A DNA stretch of 5,922 bases from the NCBI GenBank assembly GCA_001604435.1, contig LVBO01000287.1, positions 1-5,922 on the forward strand. The letters run 5' to 3'. Source of the DNA: Synergistales bacterium Syner_01. GTDB taxonomy: Bacteria > Synergistota > Synergistia > Synergistales > Aminobacteriaceae. The notes under the pieces are model-generated. The model was not told the DNA's origin. It searched no databases and saw nothing but the letters and a program-made list of their open reading frames with translations. A program made the position numbers and the translations under genes. This document shows positions 1-4,860 of the stretch, in pieces. Numbering within the stretch: the stretch's first letter is position 1; each line of letters opens with the position of its first letter.

Positions 1-209
1 GGATAAAGGGCTGTCATGTCGTCGGAGAGAATGCACTTCCCCTCCGTTTTACAGGCGTTGCACGCCGAACACGGAAGTATCTTCTTCTCGTGGAGGTGTA
101 CGATCTCCCCCGAGTGTCCTTTCGAAGCCGCGCCTTCGAGGAACGAGGCGAGCAGAGCTGCGGTGTTTCCGTTTTTCCTGGGGCTCCCGAGCAGTGCGAT
201 GGAGCGCAT
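1..209 (-). CDS. Iron-sulfur flavoprotein / NADPH-dependent FMN reductase family, N-terminal part (cut by left edge)
   Basis: The first 69 residues of a minus-strand flavodoxin-fold oxidoreductase are visible; the rest lies left of the window. Seen: a first beta strand (RSIALLGSPRKNGNT, residues 2-16) whose GSPRKNGNT loop is the FMN-phosphate-binding signature of this family. A compact cysteine cluster follows at C47, C50, C53 and C59 (CX2CX2CX5C), then SDDM. In the family, flavoproteins with such a cluster (the ISF type first known from methanogens) use it for a [4Fe-4S] centre next to FMN in electron transfer; relatives lacking it are plain NAD(P)H-dependent FMN reductases. The role is redox and cytosolic; the physiological partner is unknown. 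The ATG at 209-207 is preceded by AAGGAG (minus strand, about 220-225) with 8 nt spacing. Two ATGs inside that spacer are out of frame. The gene points the same way as the LysR gene, 149 nt upstream. Family call is confident; the exact type is not. Confidence 0.88.
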   Translation of the reverse strand, partial: MRSIALLGSPRKNGNTAALLASFLEGAASKGHSGEIVHLHEKKILPCSACNACKTEGKCILSDDMTALY

Positions 210-241
210 GGCATCATCTCCTTCGGATTAGGGTCGGATAG

Positions 242-247
242 AGTATA
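242..247 (-). promoter_or_regulatory. Possible -10 box for the flavoprotein gene
   Basis: On the minus strand TATACT (complement of 242-247) matches five of six consensus -10 positions. It lies about 32 nt before the start codon at 209, which gives a leader of about 25 nt holding the AAGGAG site. No good -35 is seen; TTCGCG at about 18 bp spacing matches only weakly. If real, the flavoprotein gene has its own promoter rather than depending on read-through from the LysR gene. Tentative. Confidence 0.3.
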
Positions 248-358
248 CTGCAACTGTACGGAGTCCGCGAAGGGATCGGACGAAACTTCGACGGATCGCT
301 GTCCTCACGTAAGAATACAGGATATTCGCGAAAAATTCCATGTACGTCGTTCCCGACA

Positions 359-1243
359 TCATCGGACACATCGTCCGGGAGCTGGAAACACTTCGTCGAT
401 CGCCTCCTTGAGAATCTGCAGACTTTTCCTTGCGCTTAAGCGAGGATGGCGGTGAGTCATTCGATAACAGACCCGCGGCGGCGGCGGAGAGGAGAGTCGT
501 TGAAAGAGATAGCGATCTCCATAGTGGTCTTTTACTGAAGATGCGACGATCGCCCACTGTTCGGGACGAAAGAGCAATCTGGTAATGCAGGCCACTGTAT
601 CCAGTTGGATATGCGCCGTCTCGAGAGGGTTCCAAATCTGATCGTGCCACAGCATATACCCGCTGCCCCAGTTGATATGCAGTTCTTCGCGCGGATCCAG
701 ATCGCTCGGGTGGACCGTTTTCTTTTTATCCTCTCCGTCGCGGGGAAGGCGCATCAAAAAATATTCTTCCGAAAGAAGCGGCTCGACGGCGATATTCGGG
801 GAACGCTTCACCGAAATAGCAAATCCCGCATCCAAATAGCGATGTTCTATCAATTCCTGAATCTGCCAACTTTGATGCGTTTCCAAAACGAGCCTTACGG
901 TTGGACGACGAGTCAGCATCGCTCGGAAAAGGGGAGGAAGAAGAAACACATGCACGCTGTCGACCGCTCCTATCTTGAGCGATCCGCCGGCGTACTCCTC
1001 GATCTCCATCCCCTGTGAAATATCCCTCATCTTTTCGGCGAACTGAAGGTATGCTTTGCCCGCAGGAGTCAGCTCGATCATCCGTTCTCCCCGACGACGG
1101 TCGATCAACACGCACCCCAGTTCAGACTCCAAATTTTTCAAACGAAGGCTCACTGTGGATTGCGTTATATTCAATTGCTCACCTGCCTTCCGCAGGCTTC
1201 CGCCGGCGACAATGGCAAGAAACGTCTCCGTTCCGATAGACAT
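359..1243 (-). CDS. LysR-type transcriptional regulator
   Basis: A LysR-family DNA-binding regulator of 294 residues (the family is usually about 290-330). Seen: an N-terminal winged helix-turn-helix at roughly residues 5-65, with the characteristic pattern FLAIVAGGSLRKAGEQLN, then TQSTVSLRLKNLESELG and a wing ending in LTPAGKAYL. From about residue 89 (GSLKIGAVDS) a periplasmic-binding-protein-like effector domain runs to the C-terminus. Family members act as tetramers that bind T-N11-A dyads, usually activating a divergent neighbour in response to a small-molecule inducer while repressing themselves. The RraA-like gene diverges from it across a 151-nt spacer holding such a dyad, so the aldolase/aminotransferase genes are the natural target. 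The inducer is probably their substrate or product (inference). Start: GGAGG (minus strand, 1258-1254) is 10 nt from the ATG at 1243 and 7 nt from a GTG at 1246. I prefer the ATG because other genes here use 8-10 nt, but the GTG form (295 residues) is possible. Confidence 0.93.
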   Translation of the reverse strand: MSIGTETFLAIVAGGSLRKAGEQLNITQSTVSLRLKNLESELGCVLIDRRRGERMIELTPAGKAYLQFAEKMRDISQGMEIEEYAGGSLKIGAVDSVHVFLLPPLFRAMLTRRPTVRLVLETHQSWQIQELIEHRYLDAGFAISVKRSPNIAVEPLLSEEYFLMRLPRDGEDKKKTVHPSDLDPREELHINWGSGYMLWHDQIWNPLETAHIQLDTVACITRLLFRPEQWAIVASSVKDHYGDRYLFQRLSSPPPPRVCYRMTHRHPRLSARKSLQILKEAIDEVFPAPGRCVR

Positions 1244-1276
1244 CACGTCGATTCCTCCGGCCGAACACGGCTTTTA

Positions 1277-1297
1277 AATATTGGTTTTACTCATATT
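1277..1297. promoter_or_regulatory. Candidate LysR-type operator (T-N11-A dyad)
   Basis: AATAT (1277-1281) and ATATT (1293-1297) form a perfect 5-bp dyad around 11 nt, the T-N11-A form expected for LysR-type regulators. Its centre (1287) is about 65 bp upstream of the start predicted from the 1317-1345 promoter. That is the classic position of the primary recognition site for activation. It also overlaps the candidate -10 of the regulator gene, which would fit autorepression. The spacer is AT-rich, so chance dyads are not rare; position and context raise the odds. Confidence 0.5.
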
Positions 1298-1300
1298 ATA
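1295..1300 (-). promoter_or_regulatory. Candidate -10 box for the LysR-type regulator gene
   Basis: On the minus strand the complement of 1295-1300 reads TATAAT, a perfect -10. It would start transcription near 1288 and give a leader of about 45 nt containing the GGAGG site. No convincing -35 is visible at 16-18 bp, but an A-rich tract lies upstream (complement of about 1303-1320). The box overlaps the candidate operator and the ATACTTAT box, so binding of the regulator there would block its own promoter. Confidence 0.45.
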
Positions 1301-1309
1301 TACTTATTT
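1300..1309 (+). repeat. AT-rich box ATACTTATTT, also found upstream of the symporter
   Basis: The 10-mer ATACTTATTT at 1300-1309 recurs as its exact reverse complement at 3328-3337, upstream of the symporter. Its 8-bp core ATACTTAT occurs once more at 3359-3366. A looser copy, TTACTCAT (6 of 8 matching), sits 13 bp upstream at 1287-1294. I saw no other copies in the window when reading both strands by eye. It may be part of a shared operator for the LysR-type regulator. AT-rich spacers make some coincidence possible. Confidence 0.4.
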
Positions 1310-1316
1310 TCTTTGT

Positions 1317-1345
1317 TTTACGCGAGATTCGATTTAGGATATAGT
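1317..1345 (+). promoter_or_regulatory. Candidate sigma-70 promoter for the RraA-like/aminotransferase operon
   Basis: TTTACG (1317-1322, four of six -35 positions) and TATAGT (1340-1345, five of six -10 positions) are separated by the ideal 17 bp. The predicted start is near 1352, which gives a leader of about 46 nt to the ATG at 1398. The LysR-type dyad and the AT-rich box lie just upstream. A suboptimal -35 next to an activator site is the usual arrangement for a LysR-activated promoter. Confidence 0.5.
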
Positions 1346-1397
1346 GCGATAAAGGACGTCCGACTGTTCCGAGAAAACATTTCAGAGCGTATTTCAG

Positions 1398-2102
1398 ATG
1401 AAAGAGTGGTGTTTTTGCGTGTTCATTGTCGATGAATGTCGCGATTATATTCCCAAAGAAATCACAGAGGGGTACAGAGGTCTCGCCGTGGCGAATATCG
1501 GGGACGCGCGGGGGCGTTTCGGATGCATGTCGTGGATGATCAAGCCGCTTCACCCGGATATGAGGCTCTGCGGTCCCGCATTGACGGTACAAACGTACCG
1601 CGCCGATAATCTGGCCCTTCATGTCGCGCTGGATATGGCGCGTCCCGGAGACATATTGGTCGTGGACGCCGGCGCGATCCCGGACACCGGACTGTGGGGC
1701 GGACTGATGAACCATATGGCGCAGCTCAAAAAGCTGGGCGGCATCATCGTGGACGGCGGCGTCCGCGACAGCCTGGAACTCGCGGGCGACGCCTTCCCCG
1801 TGTTCGCCCGCGCAGTTTCCCCTCAAGGAGGCTTCAAGTCTTCTCCGGGGTCGGTGAACGTCCCTATCGCATGCGGCGGAGTTCCCGTACTCCCGGGAGA
1901 CCTCGTCGTCGGAGACGCGGACGGAGTCGTCGTAGTGCCCTCGGCTAAGGCGGAGGAGATACTGAAGAAAACGCTCGCGGTCGTAGCAAAGGAAGAAGAA
2001 CTCAGAGAACGAATGGACGGAGGAGAGACTCTGTTCAGTCTGCTCAAGCTGGACGGCGTCCCGGAAAGACTCGGAATGCTCGCGACGGAAAAGGAGATGT
2101 GA
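1398..2102 (+). CDS. RraA-like protein, probable HMG/CHA-type aldolase or oxaloacetate decarboxylase
   Basis: A 234-residue member of the RraA-like superfamily, often mislabelled in databases as demethylmenaquinone methyltransferase or ribonuclease activity regulator. Seen: the N-terminal GYRGLAVANIGDARGR (25-40); the glycine-rich GLWGGLM (98-104); the active-site segment GGIIVDGGVRD (114-124), giving G102-X20-R123-D124; and the C-terminal PGDLVVGDADGVVVVP (166-181). In characterised 4-hydroxy-4-methyl-2-oxoglutarate / 4-carboxy-4-hydroxy-2-oxoadipate aldolases the equivalent Arg binds the pyruvate unit and the Asp the divalent metal. They cleave the substrate to pyruvate plus a second oxo acid and also decarboxylate oxaloacetate. 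The following aminotransferase makes a metabolic role likelier here than RNase E inhibition. Start: no clear Shine-Dalgarno precedes the ATG at 1398. The Cys/Phe-rich first residues (KEWCFCVF) lie outside the conserved family region, so the GTG at 1419 is a plausible alternative (227 residues). Fold certain; substrate unknown. Confidence 0.9.
   Translation: MKEWCFCVFIVDECRDYIPKEITEGYRGLAVANIGDARGRFGCMSWMIKPLHPDMRLCGPALTVQTYRADNLALHVALDMARPGDILVVDAGAIPDTGLWGGLMNHMAQLKKLGGIIVDGGVRDSLELAGDAFPVFARAVSPQGGFKSSPGSVNVPIACGGVPVLPGDLVVGDADGVVVVPSAKAEEILKKTLAVVAKEEELRERMDGGETLFSLLKLDGVPERLGMLATEKEM
2091..2096 (+). promoter_or_regulatory. Ribosome-binding site fixing the GTG start of the aminotransferase
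   Basis: AAGGAG lies inside the last codons of the RraA-like gene, 10 nt before the GTG at 2107. Only 4 nt separate that gene's stop codon from the GTG, so ribosomes finishing the first gene probably feed the second (translational coupling). Confidence 0.75.
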
Positions 2103-2106
2103 TTCC

Positions 2107-3270
2107 GTGGCGCGTCTGTCGAAAAAAGTAGAAGCGCTCGAAGGATCGCCTACCGTCGCCATCAGCGACATGGCCCGCCGAATGAAAGAAGACGGCGTCG
2201 ATATCATCAATCTCGGAGGAGGCGATCCGGATTTTCCCACTCCCGAGCATATCGTGACGGCCGCTTTCGACGCGATTCGGAGCGGATATACCCATTACGT
2301 CGCAAGCGAGGGAATCCCTCTGTTCAGGGAAGCCATCGCGGAGAAATTTCTTAATGAAAACGATATCGCCTATTCTCCCGAAGAGATTCTCGTCACCTCA
2401 AGCGGCAAACTGGCCCTTTTCATCGCGCTTCAAGCGCTTCTGAACGAAGGCGACGAAGCGATCGTCATCGAACCCGCATGGGTAAGCTACGCTCCCCTGA
2501 TCGAACTTGTCGGCGCTACCCCCGTGAGCGCCGCGCTCTCGCCCCGGGACGATTTTCTGCTGACGCGCGAAGTTCTGGAAAGAGCCTGCTCTCCGAAAAC
2601 ATCCCTCGTGATCGTCAATTCCCCCAACAATCCCACCGGACGAGTACTCTCCTCCGATGAGATGAACATCCTCCGAGAATTCGCCGCGGATCGCGACCTC
2701 TGGGTCGTCAGCGACGAAATCTATGAAAAGATACTCTACGGCGGCGCTCGGCATATTTCCATCGCGTCCTTGGAAGGAATGCGCGAACGGACCGTCACGA
2801 TCAACGGGATGTCGAAATCCCACGCCATGACGGGCTGGAGACTCGGGTACACGGGGGCTCCGGCCAAGATACACGCGCAGCTTCTCAAGGTGCAGCAACA
2901 GATTCTCACCTGCGCGCCCGCATTTGTGCAGATGGCCGGAGTCGCGGCGCTCAGGGGCGGCCGCGAATGCGTCGACGCCATGGTCCGAGAGTACGACGAA
3001 CGACGGAAAAAAATCGCGGGGATGCTCGACGGCATCGATTGCGTCCGCTGTCCCGAGCCGGAAGGGGCGTTCTACTTCTTTCCCGAGATCGACTATAAAG
3101 GCATGGACTCTTTCGAACTGACGAAGTTTCTCCTTGAGCAAGCACACGTCGCCGTCACACCGGGGCAAGTTTTCAGCTCCGGCGCAGTGAAAAACGTCCG
3201 AATGACCTACGCGACCTCCATGCGCAATCTTGAACAGGCGGCGCAACGCATAGCCGCGGCCTTGAAATGA
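2107..3270 (+). CDS. Class I/II pyridoxal-phosphate aminotransferase, aspartate-aminotransferase-like
   Basis: A 387-residue fold-type I aminotransferase, full length for the family, transferring an amino group between an amino acid and a 2-oxo acid in the cytosol. Seen: GGDPDFPTP (38-46); YTHYVASEGIPLFREAIAEK (61-80); NNPTG (174-178); D203 with Y206 in SDEIYEK for the PLP pyridine ring; the Schiff-base lysine K237 in NGMSKSHAMTG; R245 in GWRLGY for the cofactor phosphate; and R365 (KNVRMTYA), the expected binder of the substrate alpha-carboxylate. K101 in SSGKLALF matches the lysine (K109) with which Thermus-type (Ib) aspartate aminotransferases hold the distal carboxylate, and T16 is also shared. 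An acidic or substituted acidic amino acid is therefore the likely substrate (inference). The 4-nt gap to the RraA-like gene suggests its oxo-acid product is handed to that enzyme. The start is GTG, set by AAGGAG. No terminator is evident after it, so read-through to the symporter is possible. Confidence 0.95.
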   Translation: MARLSKKVEALEGSPTVAISDMARRMKEDGVDIINLGGGDPDFPTPEHIVTAAFDAIRSGYTHYVASEGIPLFREAIAEKFLNENDIAYSPEEILVTSSGKLALFIALQALLNEGDEAIVIEPAWVSYAPLIELVGATPVSAALSPRDDFLLTREVLERACSPKTSLVIVNSPNNPTGRVLSSDEMNILREFAADRDLWVVSDEIYEKILYGGARHISIASLEGMRERTVTINGMSKSHAMTGWRLGYTGAPAKIHAQLLKVQQQILTCAPAFVQMAGVAALRGGRECVDAMVREYDERRKKIAGMLDGIDCVRCPEPEGAFYFFPEIDYKGMDSFELTKFLLEQAHVAVTPGQVFSSGAVKNVRMTYATSMRNLEQAAQRIAAALK

Positions 3271-3387
3271 CGCGCGCGGTGCATTCTCAATGCCCGATGT
3301 ATCGAATCCACTCAATAATACAATTGTAAATAAGTATTTTGCATAATTATTTTCTTAGATACTTATACTAAAAATGAGGTGGAAGAA
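3271..3387 (+). promoter_or_regulatory. AT-rich regulatory spacer before the symporter, with nested dyads
   Basis: From about 3310 this spacer becomes very AT-rich and holds several symmetric elements. TACAATTGTA (3319-3328) is a perfect 10-bp palindrome. ATAAGTAT (3330-3337) and ATACTTAT (3359-3366) are an inverted pair 29 bp centre to centre. ATAATTAT (3343-3350) is a palindrome between them. A promoter is plausible but not clear: TTGTAA (3324-3329) with TATTTT (3348-3353) at 18 bp is the best pair, four of six in each. TATACT (3364-3369) is too close to the ribosome-binding site to serve a normal leader. The box shared with the upstream divergent spacer suggests the same regulator acts here. 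Confidence 0.45.
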
Positions 3388-4620
3388 ATGAACTGGTTCA
3401 AACTCTCTCTTGCCAAGAAAATCTTCGTTATGCTTGTTATCGGCGTCGCCGCAGGCCTCTATTTCGGTCCTTCCGTCCTGATCGTCAAACCTATCGGCGA
3501 CATGTTTCTCCGTCTGTTGAGAATGCTCATCGTCCCTCTTGTTTTCTTCACCCTCGTTTCCGGCGTTACTCGCATGGAGAGCCCGGAGAGCCTAAGAAAA
3601 ACGGGTTCCTTCATCCTCTTCTTCTATCTTCTCTCCTCCTTCCTCAGCGCCCTCTGCGGAGTTCTGGTCGCTCTTGTCATCCGCCCGGGACGCGGAGCGG
3701 AAGGAGTTCTCGGAACCGTCGCGGATATCGCCGCGCAGAAATATTCCGTTGTAGACACCGTACTGAACTGGATTCCCACCAATCCCGTCGAAGCCATGAC
3801 GAACATGAACATGATACAGATTATTTTCTTCGCGTTGATTGTCGGGGTAGCTCTGCTGTGCCTGAAAGAAAAGGCCGAGACCGCAACCGGATTTTTCCAT
3901 CAGATGTCGGATACGATGATCAAGGTCACCGAATTCGTCATGAAGTTCGCCCCATATGGAATCGGCGCTCTTGTGGCGTGTCTGACGGGAACAATCGGCG
4001 GCAAGATGATGGTCGCCGTAGGCAAGTTCATTCTGGCCGACTATCTGGCCATCGTCCTGCTTTCGCTTATCGTGTACCCTGCGGCGCTCCTCATCTGGAA
4101 GATCCCCGTGTTCAGGTTCTTCGGTCATATCGCGCCCGCCATGCTGGTCGCGGCAACCACGACCTCGAGCGCGGCCACTCTTCCTATGGAGATGAATATC
4201 GCGGAGAAAAAGCTTGGAATTCCAGAATCGATTTACGGCTTCGCACTGCCCCTCGGCAATACCGCCAATATGAACGGCTTCGCCGCCGCGCTGGGCGTTA
4301 TTTCCGTTTTCGCGCTCGACGTCTTTAAAATTCCCATCACCTTCTCGACGGTCGCGCAGATCGTCTTCCTCGGCCTCATGCTGGCGGTCGGAGCCGCCGG
4401 AGTCAAGGGCGCGGGCATCGTAATGTCGGCTGTTCTCTTCGAAAGCCTCGGCCTTCCTCTGGGGCTCGTTCCGGTTCTGGCCGCAGTCTGGCCCATCATC
4501 GACATCCCTCATACCACGGCGAACGTCACCGGAGATCTCGTCGGAACGGCGATCGCGGGCGCCAAGTTCAATCGGCTGGACTGGGATGTGTTCCATGGCA
4601 AAACCGGCGCCGGCTCATAA
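3388..4620 (+). CDS. Sodium:dicarboxylate/amino-acid symporter family (SDF/DAACS), divergent binding site
   Basis: A 410-residue inner-membrane secondary transporter with the SLC1/GltPh-type fold. Seen: hydrophobic segments near residues 8-27, 38-60, 74-99, 144-158, 187-203 and 213-235; hairpin 1 with TTTSSAATLP (257-266); TM7 with GNTANMNG (290-297); hairpin 2 with GVKGAG (338-343); and TM8 with IIDIPHTTANVTGD (370-383). Family members import acidic amino acids, C4-dicarboxylates or small neutral amino acids with sodium or protons. Conserved here are D372, T376, N379 and D383, matching GltPh D394, T398, N401 and D405. Unusual by the same hand alignment: GltPh R397, which holds the side-chain carboxylate, is H375; the NMDG Asp is N296; the HP2 Pro is K340; D390 is W368. 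Plain aspartate/glutamate transport is therefore doubtful. Start: the GTG at 3379 lies inside the GAGGTGG ribosome-binding site (3376-3382) that sits 5 nt before the ATG at 3388, so the ATG is chosen. A terminator follows. Confidence 0.94.
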   Translation: MNWFKLSLAKKIFVMLVIGVAAGLYFGPSVLIVKPIGDMFLRLLRMLIVPLVFFTLVSGVTRMESPESLRKTGSFILFFYLLSSFLSALCGVLVALVIRPGRGAEGVLGTVADIAAQKYSVVDTVLNWIPTNPVEAMTNMNMIQIIFFALIVGVALLCLKEKAETATGFFHQMSDTMIKVTEFVMKFAPYGIGALVACLTGTIGGKMMVAVGKFILADYLAIVLLSLIVYPAALLIWKIPVFRFFGHIAPAMLVAATTTSSAATLPMEMNIAEKKLGIPESIYGFALPLGNTANMNGFAAALGVISVFALDVFKIPITFSTVAQIVFLGLMLAVGAAGVKGAGIVMSAVLFESLGLPLGLVPVLAAVWPIIDIPHTTANVTGDLVGTAIAGAKFNRLDWDVFHGKTGAGS

Positions 4621-4682
4621 GGAGCAAACGACAGAAGAATTCTACACCTCGGAGTTGGCTTGATCGTCAATACGTTTACTAT

Positions 4683-4727
4683 AAAGAGCGGGAGTTCAGA
4701 ATAGTCCTCGGAACTCCCGCTCTTTTT
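4683..4727 (+). terminator. Strong intrinsic terminator after the symporter
   Basis: A perfect 15-bp inverted repeat pairs 4683-4697 with 4711-4725 around a 13-nt loop. Its core is GC-rich (GAGCGGGAGTTC), and the distal arm runs into TTTTT (4723-4727). It lies 63 nt after the symporter stop codon and separates the cassette from the pirin gene. The reverse direction has only a short T tract (TTTATA), so it acts mainly on the plus strand. Confidence 0.92.
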
Positions 4728-4810
4728 CGATGCTCTCCGATCGCCGAGACGCCCCCGCTGGTCGAAAAAGAACGCAGCGTCAGGCAACGGGACCGGGCAC
4801 ATCGAGGGAA

Positions 4811-4819
4811 TGCTATAAT
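4811..4819 (+). promoter_or_regulatory. Extended -10 promoter for the pirin gene
   Basis: TGCTATAAT (4811-4819) is a perfect TGn-TATAAT extended -10. No -35 hexamer is recognisable at 16-18 bp, which extended -10 promoters tolerate. The predicted start near 4826 gives a leader of about 35 nt that carries AAGGAGG (4844-4850), 10 nt before the ATG. With the terminator at 4683-4727 just upstream, this makes pirin an independent transcription unit. Confidence 0.7.
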
Positions 4820-4860
4820 CGCAACAATCATACGGTACAGCCGAAGGAGGGTAACGAGCC

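Noticed and set aside
605..1018. Plus-strand open frame (137 codons) opposite the LysR-type gene
   Set aside because: No family features or start signals; the minus-strand LysR frame explains the region.
1296..2240. Long minus-strand open frame (314 codons) antisense to the RraA-like gene
   Set aside because: Its translation is rich in Arg, His and Ser with no domain pattern, and it lies opposite a clear family member. It is a by-product of biased codon use on the other strand.
3278..3295. Small hairpin (GCATT/AATGC with a 3-nt loop) after the aminotransferase, considered as a terminator
   Set aside because: The stem is only 5 bp plus a bulged extension, and no T-tract follows. It is too weak to call.
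2398..3315. Long minus-strand open frame (305 codons) antisense to the aminotransferase
   Set aside because: No recognisable motifs or ribosome-binding site; the plus strand carries every aminotransferase signature over this span.
3379..3387. GTG start for the symporter, three codons upstream of the chosen ATG
   Set aside because: The GTG is part of the GAGGTGG ribosome-binding site itself and has no separate site of its own at proper spacing.
3592..4596. Long minus-strand open frame (334 codons) antisense to the symporter
   Set aside because: The translation is highly charged and low in complexity (the complement of hydrophobic membrane codons), as expected opposite a transporter gene.
4604..4613. 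Perfect 10-bp palindrome CCGGCGCCGG at the end of the symporter gene
   Set aside because: It lies within the coding end (Thr-Gly-Ala-Gly codons) in GC-rich sequence with no partner elements. It is most simply explained by codon composition.
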